Positions 37,786 to 45,185 of a stretch of 60,537 nucleotides of DNA are shown piece after piece (the first letter of the stretch is position 1; each line of letters begins with the position of its first letter). The stretch comes from Dokdonella_A sp014338185. Its GTDB lineage: Bacteria > Pseudomonadota > Gammaproteobacteria > Xanthomonadales > Rhodanobacteraceae. The notes below the pieces were generated by a model. It ran no database searches. It was not told the DNA's origin and saw only the letters and a program-made list of their open reading frames with translations. The translations under genes were made by a program, and so were the position numbers. The DNA is taken from assembly GCA_030263295.1 (NCBI GenBank), contig SZOS01000013.1, positions 1-60,537 of the forward strand, read 5' to 3'.

Positions 37786-38323
37786 GCGCTGCCGACGGGC
37801 AGGCCCGGGACCCAACCACGACGGGCCGCGCGCACGCCGGACACGCCTGATACGCGGGCGCAAGCACGCGCCCGCACCGGCCACACGCTGCGGCCATCGC
37901 GTCGCGCACGAACTGCGCAGGCGATGCCCTGCGCCGCCGGCCGCGCATCGCCGAGCGCACGAGGCGCCAGCGCACACGGCCGCCCCATGCACGCGCCATG
38001 TGCCTCCACAAATTTGTGGATGTGGCGCGCACCATCGATGCGCAGAATCGCGACCAGCGATGCGCTTGTCGTGCCCACCGGCATGCCCCTGCACGCCGCC
38101 CTCGATCCATCAGGGACCAACGCCCGCACACGGACGTGCACCTTGGGGCGGCCCGGTCCGGGGCGAGCACCGAGTTGCGGCGATGCGCCGACTCCCGCTG
38201 CCCCTGGAACGAGCAGGCCAAAAAACTTTGAACCTCCCGGCCTCCCTGTGCGACAGACCCGTCGAACACCGTTCCCACGGTGTCGAACCCGCAACCCTAC
38301 ACGTCTTGCAAGGAGTACATGCC
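37786..38323. other. Intergenic region before the amyloid-like cluster
   Basis: A 538-bp gap with no convincing gene. It holds the repeated palindrome at 38005-38020, an A-rich patch around 38219-38228, and near 38261-38288 a direct repeat of GTCGAAC 21 bp apart flanking a 7-bp hairpin (ACACCGT/ACGGTGT). AGGAG at 38311 is the ribosome-binding site of the first gene. The cluster's promoter should lie here. Confidence 0.55.
38005..38020. repeat. Second copy of palindrome TCCACAAATTTGTGGA
   Basis: Identical to the 16-bp core at 8784-8799. Flanks differ: here the outer arms GCGCCA (37993-37998) and TGGCGC (38023-38028) can pair but with an asymmetric bulge. It is about 300 bp before the repeat-protein gene. 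Conservation of only the core favours a protein-binding site over a copied mobile repeat. Confidence 0.75.
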
Positions 38324-38797
38324 ATGAATGCCAAGCTCGCCTCCGCCCTGCTGCTCGCGTTCGCGTTCGCCCCGGCCGCCCATGCCCAGAAGAGCAAGTC
38401 CGACGTCAAGATCGACAACGTCATCACCACCAACGCCGCGGTGATGGGCTCGACCGCCAAGCAGAACATCGACATCGGCAACGCCAAGAACGGCAGCACC
38501 TCGTCGGTCAACGGCAAGAACGTCATCGTCACCAACGCGGCTGTCATGGGCTCCAAGGCCGAGCAGAGCACCCAGGTCGGCAATGCCAGCGATGGCGGCA
38601 AGGCCACCGTGAAGTTCGACAACCTGATCCAGACCAACGCCGCGGTGATGGGCTCGACCGCCAAGCAGAACGTCAAGCTCGGCAATGCCGCCAACGGCGG
38701 CGAGGCCACGCTGACCACCAAGAACATCATCGTCACCAACGCCGCAGTGATGGGCTCCAAGTCCACCCAGAACCTCAAGGTCGGCAACGCCGAGTAA
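38324..38797 (+). CDS. Secreted repeat protein, amyloid/beta-solenoid-like (34-residue repeats)
   Basis: A 157-residue protein with a signal peptide (MNAKLASALLLAFAFAPAAHA) followed by four repeats of exactly 34 residues. The invariant TNAAVMGS begins at residues 36, 70, 104 and 138. Each unit also has a Gln after the motif (AKQN, AEQS, AKQN, STQN) and a GNA segment. Repeats 1 and 3, and 2 and 4, are most alike, suggesting doubling of a 68-residue pair. Regular Asn/Gln/Thr ladders with little charge are what curlin-like amyloids and beta-solenoids look like, but it is not recognisably CsgA. The HfaB/CsgG-like lipoprotein encoded downstream is the likely secretion pore. AGGAG ribosome-binding site. 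Confidence 0.85.
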   Translation: MNAKLASALLLAFAFAPAAHAQKSKSDVKIDNVITTNAAVMGSTAKQNIDIGNAKNGSTSSVNGKNVIVTNAAVMGSKAEQSTQVGNASDGGKATVKFDNLIQTNAAVMGSTAKQNVKLGNAANGGEATLTTKNIIVTNAAVMGSKSTQNLKVGNAE

Positions 38798-38805
38798 CGC
38801 CCCGA

Positions 38806-38831
38806 CGGCGGCGGAGCCTGCTCCGCCGCCG
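38806..38831 (+). terminator. Hairpin directly after the repeat-protein gene
   Basis: A perfect 11-bp GC stem (CGGCGGCGGAG with its complement) with loop CCTG, 8 bp after the stop codon. Without a T run it is probably a partial terminator that keeps the structural subunit expressed above the downstream genes. Confidence 0.5.
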
Positions 38832-38853
38832 CTCCACCAACGGAGACGCGCCC

Positions 38854-39162
38854 ATGAAAACTTTCACGCTGATCCTGCTCATGCTCGCCAGCAGCACCGT
38901 ATCCGCAGGCAGCATTGCCACGAGCCTCAAGGATCTGGACGAGGGTACGCGCGCCAGCGTGGTGAAGGAGCTGTCCAAGATCCACCGTTACCAGGACAAC
39001 CGGCGCGACCGCCGCCATGGCGCCGCGGCGACGGATGGCCAGACCGGCGATGGCTGCGACATGAATGTCGCCTCGCAACCCACACCGTCGCGCACCGGCG
39101 CGACACCGCGCCGCGTCGTCACGGTGGTGACCGGCAATATCGTCCAGCTATGCAATCGCTGA
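38854..39162 (+). CDS. Small secreted unknown protein
   Basis: A 102-residue protein with a signal peptide (MKTFTLILLMLASSTVSAG). The mature part is short, basic and partly disordered: a likely helix (TSLKDLDEGTRASVVKEL) followed by an Arg/Asp-rich stretch and a C-terminal strand (RRVVTVVTGNIVQLCN). Two Cys (in GCDMN and QLCNR) could form a disulfide. It overlaps the next gene by 13 bp. In curli and holdfast loci small exported chaperones (CsgE/CsgF type) occupy this slot; no homology is claimed. Confidence 0.7.
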   Translation: MKTFTLILLMLASSTVSAGSIATSLKDLDEGTRASVVKELSKIHRYQDNRRDRRHGAAATDGQTGDGCDMNVASQPTPSRTGATPRRVVTVVTGNIVQLCNR

Positions 39163-40697
39163 CCGCCCAGGCATCGCGCATCCTCGCCGCTTCGCTCGTG
39201 CTGACACTGCTGGGCGGACTGGGCGGCTGCAAGACGCTGTCGGACACGCGCACGCCGGTGCTCAAGGAGTACGAGGCACGCCGTCAGGGCACGATGCTGC
39301 CGGTCAAGCGCGTGGTCACCGACTTCGACAAGCCGCTGCGCTGCATGGACGAGTTGCTCGAGACCTACGGCGCCGCCGCCTCGGTGCTGGTCGAGGATCT
39401 CAACGACAAGACCGGCAAGGTGCCAGCGGGCACCACCGAGATGTTCATCTCGGCGATGTCACAGATGACACGCCGCAGCCATGCGATCCGCACCATGGCC
39501 TTTGGCGACGACGTGAAGAATCTCAGCACCTACATGCTGCAGGCGAACTCGCTGAGCGCGTTCCAGGCCGACCTGATCCCCACCTACACGATTCGCGGCT
39601 CGATCACCCAGTTCGATGACAGCCTGGCCAAGAAGACCGCCGACGCGGGCCTTACGCTCGGGATAGCGAGCAAGGACTTCCTTGGCGTAGGCGCGTCGCG
39701 CAGCACCTCGATCAACATGCTGGCGCTGGATCTCACCGTGGTGCGCGCGAGCGACTTCACCATCGTACCCGGGGTCAACTCGCGCAACAGCGCCGCCATC
39801 CTGCAGGAAGGCGACGGCATCGACGGCGAAGCGGCATTCTCCAAGCTCGGCGTCAACTACATGACGAGCTTTTCCAAGTCCGACGGCAAGACCGTGGCGG
39901 TGCGCAACCTGGTCGAACTGTCAGCCATCGAGTTGATCGGCAAGCTCACCAAGGTTCCGTACTGGAAGTGCCTCGGGGTGGATTCGACGCAAGCCGATGT
40001 GGCCGCCGAGATCGAGGACTGGCAGGACGGCATGAGCGGGGCCGAAAAGCTCGCGTTCTACATCCGCCACCTCGTCGCGATCGGCCTGTTGCCTGACGAC
40101 GGCAAACCCACCACGCCCGCGGCGTTCAAAGCCGCGCTGCGCCGTTACTGCGAACTGCTGGGCGTGCCGTGGACGGGAGAGTTCTCGCTGGCCCTGCTGC
40201 GCGCGCACTTCGACGCCGACCCACAACAGGTCATGGCCAAGATCGAGGCGACGGCAAATCAGCCACAACTGAACATCACCGCATTCGCGCCGGGTCCGAC
40301 CGCAGCAGCTTCGGTGCGCTTCCGCATCCAGGCCAGCGGTGAATCTCATGTGTACTGCTTCCTGCAGGACGAGAACGGCGGCATCGCACGGGTCTTCCCC
40401 AATCGCTGGCAGTCACAGTCACGCATGGGCGGCACGCAACCTATCGAACTGCCACGCGGCTTCAGGATCACCACCGCCGCGACGGCACAGGTGCTGCAAT
40501 GCTTCGCCACGGCCAGCAGCATCGACAACACGCTCGGCAATGCGCTACCCGGCGGCGATCTCGCCCCACTGAGCAAGATCAGGGACCTTGCCGCACTGCG
40601 CGGCGTGTTCGCCGAGCTCGCACCCGGCTACGCCACAGCCGCCATTCGATTCTCGGGCGCGGGTACCGGCTTCAGTGCACAACCCTACGGAGGCTGA
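39150..40697 (+). CDS. HfaB/CsgG-family outer-membrane lipoprotein with DUF4384 domain
   Basis: A 515-residue lipoprotein (LGGLGGC, C27 lipidated). Residues about 55-275 follow the CsgG/HfaB pattern: VLVEDLNDKTGKVPAGTTEMFISAM, YTIRGSITQFDDS, LALDLTVVRASDFTIV and AVRNLVELSAIELIGKL. CsgG forms the outer-membrane pore that exports curli subunits, and HfaB anchors the Caulobacter holdfast. Residues about 385-480 are a DUF4384 domain (SHVYCFLQDENGGIARVFPN, PIELPRGFRITT), which in other proteins is a surface or periplasmic beta domain. It likely exports or anchors the repeat protein encoded upstream. The fusion with DUF4384 is unusual for a CsgG-type pore. Confidence 0.82.
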   Translation: MQSLTAQASRILAASLVLTLLGGLGGCKTLSDTRTPVLKEYEARRQGTMLPVKRVVTDFDKPLRCMDELLETYGAAASVLVEDLNDKTGKVPAGTTEMFISAMSQMTRRSHAIRTMAFGDDVKNLSTYMLQANSLSAFQADLIPTYTIRGSITQFDDSLAKKTADAGLTLGIASKDFLGVGASRSTSINMLALDLTVVRASDFTIVPGVNSRNSAAILQEGDGIDGEAAFSKLGVNYMTSFSKSDGKTVAVRNLVELSAIELIGKLTKVPYWKCLGVDSTQADVAAEIEDWQDGMSGAEKLAFYIRHLVAIGLLPDDGKPTTPAAFKAALRRYCELLGVPWTGEFSLALLRAHFDADPQQVMAKIEATANQPQLNITAFAPGPTAAASVRFRIQASGESHVYCFLQDENGGIARVFPNRWQSQSRMGGTQPIELPRGFRITTAATAQVLQCFATASSIDNTLGNALPGGDLAPLSKIRDLAALRGVFAELAPGYATAAIRFSGAGTGFSAQPYGG

Positions 40698-40700
40698 TCC

Positions 40701-41027
40701 ATGACGATCCAGCTGCCATCACCAGCCTCCTGTGCCGTCGCTCTGGCGCTGCTGGTCGGCGGGCACGTCCATGCCGGCGTCGATCCGATACCAGCCGCGA
40801 GTGCGCCACGTGGCCTGGGCGAGATCGATGCACTCGACGAGAACGCCATGCGGACCGCACCGGCCAAGACACACGTGCTGCGCTGCTGGCAGAAGGGTCG
40901 GCTGATCATCGAGCGGCGCATCGATCGTATTCCCGGTGAGGCCGACGGTGCGGTGCGCCTGGCCATCGGTGAAGGCGGCGCGATGCGGCTCTACGACCTT
41001 GGCAACTCCACCTGCCTCATCGATTGA
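40701..41027 (+). CDS. Small secreted unknown protein
   Basis: A 108-residue exported protein that starts 3 bp after the HfaB/CsgG-like gene. After the signal peptide (SCAVALALLVGGHVHA) comes a basic, beta-rich domain with two Cys (VLRCWQKGRLIIERRID and GNSTCLID) and a conserved-looking RLAIGEGGAMRLYDLG. I do not recognise a family. Tight spacing implies co-transcription with the secretion lipoprotein and the sigma factor that follows. Confidence 0.7.
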   Translation: MTIQLPSPASCAVALALLVGGHVHAGVDPIPAASAPRGLGEIDALDENAMRTAPAKTHVLRCWQKGRLIIERRIDRIPGEADGAVRLAIGEGGAMRLYDLGNSTCLID

Positions 41028-41049
41028 TCGGTACGTTCGGGTAAACGAC

Positions 41050-41682
41050 ATGGATCACAGCGCGCCCAGGCACGAGACCACCAGCAGCGCCTCCGCGGAC
41101 GACGCCGAACGGTTCCTGATGGAACGCATAGCCGCCGGCGACCAGACCGCCTTCGTGGCGCTGCACCGGGCCATGGGGCGGCGCATCCATGCCTATGCAA
41201 TGCGCCTGCTGGGCGATGCGGAACAGGCCGAGGAGATCGTGTCCGACACGATGTACGAGGTGTGGAAGCATCCGCAACGCTTCAATGGCCTGTCACGGCT
41301 GTCTACCTGGATCCTCGCCATCGCCCGCCACCGCGCGATCGATCGGCTGCGCTCGCCCTCACGCCTGCTCGACACCCATTCGGCCGCACTCGATGACAGC
41401 CTGCCCGACGATGACACCTCGGCCTACGAACGCATCGCCACCGACCAACGCGAACGCGGGGTGCGCAACTGCATGGACAAGTTGTCCGATGTGCATCGCG
41501 AGTGCCTGCACTTGGTGTTCTACGAAGGTGCCCCGCTGGCCGATGTCGCCCGCCTCCAGGGCTGTCCCGAAAACACCGTCAAGACCCGCCTGTTCCATGC
41601 CCGCAAGAACATCCAGAACTGCTTGCGCTTGTTGCTGGTGAGCGAAGGGCAGTTCCGCCACAGGACCCCGAGCCATGCATGA
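41050..41682 (+). CDS. ECF RNA polymerase sigma factor
   Basis: A 210-residue extracytoplasmic-function sigma factor. Region 2 has ALHRAMGRRIHAYAMRLLGD, AEEIVSDTMYEVWKHP and the -10 recognition helix RLSTWILAIARHRAIDRLR. Region 4 has CLHLVFYEGAPLADVARLQG with CPENTVKTRLFHARKNI as the -35 recognition helix. It overlaps the anti-sigma gene by 8 bp. As the pair is embedded among envelope genes, it likely controls this cluster, although no promoter can be assigned. Confidence 0.95.
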   Translation: MDHSAPRHETTSSASADDAERFLMERIAAGDQTAFVALHRAMGRRIHAYAMRLLGDAEQAEEIVSDTMYEVWKHPQRFNGLSRLSTWILAIARHRAIDRLRSPSRLLDTHSAALDDSLPDDDTSAYERIATDQRERGVRNCMDKLSDVHRECLHLVFYEGAPLADVARLQGCPENTVKTRLFHARKNIQNCLRLLLVSEGQFRHRTPSHA

Positions 41683-42340
41683 TGATCCCGTCGCACTGTC
41701 ACTGCCGTGGTATGTCAACGGCACCCTGTCCGATACCGGGCGCGCGAGCATCGCGCGCCAGCTGCGCAGCGACCCGGCCTTGCGTAACGAGCTCGCATTC
41801 TGGGAACAACTCGCGGCCAGCCAGCGCCAACACCATACCGCGTCCGAGGACATCGGACTGGCGCGCACGCTGGAGCGCATCCGGCGCGAGACACGCGAAC
41901 AGGCACCGCCGCACAGCGAGCGCCGCGGCCTGCGCGAGCACCTCGGGCGTTGGCTGGGCGGTGGCGAGCGCTGGCTGCGCCCCGCACTGGCATGTGCGCT
42001 GCTGGTGATCGTGGTGCAGGCGGGGCTGCACCATCTCGATCGACCGGCGTTGGCGCCCACCATGCGCGGTGCCGAGCCGACACGCAGCGTTCCCGCACCC
42101 ACACCACTGCCCGCCAACTCCGCATTGTTGCGTGTCGTTTTCCACCCCAGCACCACCGAAGGCGAGATCCGGCTCCTCATTGCCGAGCAGGATGGCTGGA
42201 TCGTCGGCGGGCCGGGTGAGGGCGGCGAGTACTACTTGGCAGTGCCGATGCAGCGCGTGATTGCAGCAACCGACGCACTGCGCCGCAAGTCCGCGGTGCG
42301 CGACGTCGCCGGTGTCGACGTGCTGCCCAAGCCGCGCTGA
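41675..42340 (+). CDS. Membrane-bound anti-sigma factor
   Basis: A 221-residue single-span protein. The cytoplasmic N-terminus reads LSLPWYVNGTLSDTGRASIARQL, the anti-sigma pattern of envelope-stress pairs, but lacks the HxxxCxxC zinc motif. The span is near residues 105-122 (PALACALLVIVVQAGLHH). The periplasmic part has a beta-rich domain (ALLRVVFHPSTTEGEIRLLI, GEYYLAVP). It would hold the sigma factor at the membrane until a periplasmic signal, perhaps fibre assembly or envelope stress, releases it. Confidence 0.85.
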   Translation: MHDDPVALSLPWYVNGTLSDTGRASIARQLRSDPALRNELAFWEQLAASQRQHHTASEDIGLARTLERIRRETREQAPPHSERRGLREHLGRWLGGGERWLRPALACALLVIVVQAGLHHLDRPALAPTMRGAEPTRSVPAPTPLPANSALLRVVFHPSTTEGEIRLLIAEQDGWIVGGPGEGGEYYLAVPMQRVIAATDALRRKSAVRDVAGVDVLPKPR

Positions 42341-42409
42341 ACGATGCATTGAACCTGGCGACGCCGACTTCCGATCCATTGCATACCCGAACCAGCCCTG
42401 GAGAGTGCC

Positions 42410-42994
42410 ATGAACATCCGTATCGCATCATCGCTGGCCGTGCTCGTGCTGCTCGCATCGTTGGGCCCGGCCAACGCCGCCGGGTATGTCGGCGAGAACG
42501 AGATCCCGCGCCCGATCGACGTGGCCCGTGCGCTGGCGGGCGACCAATTCAAACCACACCTGCGCAAGCGTGGCATCGCGCTCGACGAAACCAGCCCCCC
42601 CGCGACCGCAGCGGCAGCACCCGCCGCCAGCGGTGACAGCAGCAGCGAGGGCGGCAGCGGTGGCACGCTCGATGTGGCGATCGGCTTCGCGCTCGGCTCT
42701 GCGGCACTGCGGCCACATGCCTGCGCGCAGTTGGATGCGATCGCCGAAGGCCTCAAGCTGCTGGATCCGGCGGCCACGATCGTGATCGACGGCCATACCG
42801 ACGCCACCGGTACGCCCGCCTTCAACGACGTGCTGTCGCTGCGTCGCGCCGAAGCGGTCAAGGTCTATCTCGAACAGCACCACGGCATCGCCGCATCGCG
42901 GCTGCAGACGCACGGCTTGGGCCAGCGCGTGCCTCTCGACGGCACGGGTCCCTACGACCCTCGCAACCGCCGGGTGCAGTTCCGTATCGGTTGA
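42410..42994 (+). CDS. OmpA-family peptidoglycan-binding protein
   Basis: A 194-residue exported protein with signal peptide IASSLAVLVLLASLGPANA, a Ser/Ala/Gly-rich linker and a C-terminal OmpA domain. The domain has the expected DVAIGFALGSAAL, IVIDGHTDATGTPAFNDVLS, RRAEAVKVYLEQHHGI and GLGQRVPLDGTGPYDPRNRRVQF. The Asp/Arg residues that bind diaminopimelate are in place. There is no beta-barrel, so it is a soluble or lipid-free periplasmic anchor that could tie the surface system to the wall. Confidence 0.9.
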   Translation: MNIRIASSLAVLVLLASLGPANAAGYVGENEIPRPIDVARALAGDQFKPHLRKRGIALDETSPPATAAAAPAASGDSSSEGGSGGTLDVAIGFALGSAALRPHACAQLDAIAEGLKLLDPAATIVIDGHTDATGTPAFNDVLSLRRAEAVKVYLEQHHGIAASRLQTHGLGQRVPLDGTGPYDPRNRRVQFRIG

Positions 42995-43015
42995 TGGGTC
43001 TACGTCACCCAAGCG

Positions 43016-43058
43016 TGCCGCGGGATGGGTTGCATCGACTGCAACCCCTCCCGTGGCA
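43016..43058 (+). terminator. Long hairpin between OmpA-like and barrel genes
   Basis: A 19-bp stem with two mismatches (43016-43034 with 43040-43058) around loop TCGAC. It sits 22 bp after the OmpA-like gene. It may partly end transcription or separate expression of the downstream outer-membrane and caspase genes. Confidence 0.5.
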
Positions 43059-43101
43059 CATGTCGTTTCTGTCCCTGTCCAACGCTCGCTGAGGTCACGC
43101 C

Positions 43102-45177
43102 ATGCTTGCTCATCCATCCGCTTCCGTCGGCACACGTCGCCAGCAACGATGGTGGTCAGGCTTGCTGCTGTGGGGCCTGACGCTGGCGGCGATGTCCGCG
43201 GCACATGCCCAGACCACACTCGCGATCGAGATCGTCACCCCGGCCAATGGCGAGGTGATCCACGCGCATGACAGCGTCGATATCGATCTGACTTCGGAGG
43301 TGTGGGGCACGTATTCGAACTACGTGCTGTCAGTGGAGTACTTCGTCGACGATGTGTCGGTGGGCTTCGGCGACGGCACGCCGGCGCGACGATTCGTATG
43401 GCGAGGCGTGACGCCCGGCACCTACATGATCCGCGCACATGCCAGGGCGGGCATTCCGCTCGCACCGCCGGGCTTCACCGCCGATTCGCCACCCGTGCAG
43501 ATCGACGTGCGGGCACCACAGATCCGGCCGGTACTGGCACCTGATGCACCGCCACTTCAGTTCACCCCAGGCACCGAAGTTGCCATTCCCGTCATCGCAC
43601 TCGATGAGTTCGACCACCCCATGCCCGGCGTGGTGCTGTCGTGGAACGTCACCACGGTCGACAAGGCGCGTCCAAAGGCCAACTGCGCCGACACCGACTC
43701 ACCCGACCACGACCAGTCCACCACCGATGCGAACGGCCGCGCGCTGCTGCGCTTCGTACCTGGCTGTACCAGCTCCAACCGGCAACTGGTGGTGCGCTCG
43801 GGCAATGCGGCTGCGCCGCTGCAGTTGACCCTGCACGGACCCGATGACCGCGCCGGCGCAATCCGGCTCGCTTCTGGCGAATCGGTGTTGGTGCTGCCAC
43901 CGGCGACGAGCACCCCGATCACTTATGCGGTGGTGGACACGCAGGACCTGCCGATCGCCGGCGCCACCGTCGACCTCAGCCTCGCACCAGCCGACGCAGG
44001 TTCGATCGAACCCAGCATCCGCGTCGGCGACGACGGATCGGCCACCGCCCACCTGAAGCTGACCGAGGCCGGTACCGCAGCCGTGCTCACGGCCTGCGTG
44101 CGCGGCAACACCGGGGTCTGCGTACATGTGCCGGTGCGCAATACCCACGGCGCGATCGCCGTGCCTGCCGCCGCGATCCTCACCCCGATCGTGCAACAGG
44201 CACTGGACGCACCGGGCACCCAGTTCGACAACATCAACCAACACCTGCGCTCGCAACGCAGCGGTGGCGCCGGCCGTTTCAGCAATGACGTGACGGTGAG
44301 CACCGACAAGGGCAGCGTGGGTGGCGATGGTGCAAACGAGGGCGGCGCCAGCCCGTCGCGCGTATCGGTGTTCGCCGCCGGCAACATCGACCTGGGCCAA
44401 CGCGATGGCAGCCGCGACGGGTTCGACGCCACCACACGTGGCCTGACCGTGGGCGTGGATGTGCGGGTCAAGCCCAGCCTGGTGCTGGGTGCGGCCCTGG
44501 GCGGCCTGCGCGCGCACACCGATGCCGCCGCGGGCGTGCGCCTGCACGCGAGCGGCCTGAGCGGCTCGCTGTATGCACAGTACCTGCCAACCGAACGCGC
44601 CTATGTGAGCGCAGCGCTCAACATCGGTGGCGAGGACTTCGACATGCGACGGCCCGCCTGCGGCAAACAGCTGACCGCAAGCACCGACAGCAGCCATCGC
44701 GCCCTGTCGCTGGAGGCCGGCTACTCGCTGGCCAGTCGTGCGATCCGCTTCACGCCCTACCTGCGCTACCAGTACGTGCAGGCCGACCTGGACCCGCTGC
44801 TGGAGCATGGCGACTGCATCGATGCCCTGTCGATCAGCGCCACCTCGCTGCGCCGCTCGACCCTGGCCGGTGGCGCGTCGATCGATCGTGCGTTCAGCAC
44901 CCGCAGCGGCGTGTGGATTCCCGCGCTGGCCGTGGAATACACCTCGCAGGCCCAACACCATGACGCGATCTTTGCGCGGCTGCTCGCCGCCGGTCCGACG
45001 GTTCCGGTGCAGTTGGCCAAGGTCGATCGCCACTTCGGCATCGCGCGGTTCTCGCTGAGCTGGATGACCTCGGTGCAGGCCCATCCGCTGTCCGCGTTCC
45101 TTGGCCTGGACACCGACATCGGGCGCAGCGACTATGACAGCCGCACGTTCATGCTCGGCCTGCGCATCCCGTTCTGA
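43102..45177 (+). CDS. Ig-domain outer-membrane beta-barrel protein (autotransporter/invasin-like)
   Basis: A 691-residue protein. After the signal peptide come Ig-like domains: IEIVTPANGEVIHAHDSVDI, a Big1-type PLQFTPGTEVAIPVIALDEF with MPGVVLSWNVTTV, and a third with STPITYAVVDTQDLPIAGAT. A Gly/Ser linker follows, then about 270 residues of beta-barrel from SRVSVFAAGNIDLGQRDG to the C-terminal Phe (DSRTFMLGLRIPF), the usual outer-membrane insertion signal. The barrel resembles the autotransporter beta-domain. Passenger Ig domains suggest adhesion or a scaffold. It has four Cys in two loops that may pair. Signal peptide start uncertain within a few codons. Confidence 0.85.
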   Translation: MLAHPSASVGTRRQQRWWSGLLLWGLTLAAMSAAHAQTTLAIEIVTPANGEVIHAHDSVDIDLTSEVWGTYSNYVLSVEYFVDDVSVGFGDGTPARRFVWRGVTPGTYMIRAHARAGIPLAPPGFTADSPPVQIDVRAPQIRPVLAPDAPPLQFTPGTEVAIPVIALDEFDHPMPGVVLSWNVTTVDKARPKANCADTDSPDHDQSTTDANGRALLRFVPGCTSSNRQLVVRSGNAAAPLQLTLHGPDDRAGAIRLASGESVLVLPPATSTPITYAVVDTQDLPIAGATVDLSLAPADAGSIEPSIRVGDDGSATAHLKLTEAGTAAVLTACVRGNTGVCVHVPVRNTHGAIAVPAAAILTPIVQQALDAPGTQFDNINQHLRSQRSGGAGRFSNDVTVSTDKGSVGGDGANEGGASPSRVSVFAAGNIDLGQRDGSRDGFDATTRGLTVGVDVRVKPSLVLGAALGGLRAHTDAAAGVRLHASGLSGSLYAQYLPTERAYVSAALNIGGEDFDMRRPACGKQLTASTDSSHRALSLEAGYSLASRAIRFTPYLRYQYVQADLDPLLEHGDCIDALSISATSLRRSTLAGGASIDRAFSTRSGVWIPALAVEYTSQAQHHDAIFARLLAAGPTVPVQLAKVDRHFGIARFSLSWMTSVQAHPLSAFLGLDTDIGRSDYDSRTFMLGLRIPF

Positions 45178-45185
45178 GGCCGACC

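Noticed and set aside
38400..38797. Tandem 102-bp DNA repeats as a CRISPR or minisatellite.
   Set aside because: The units are in frame, protein-coding and vary mostly at the third base; no spacers or cas genes.
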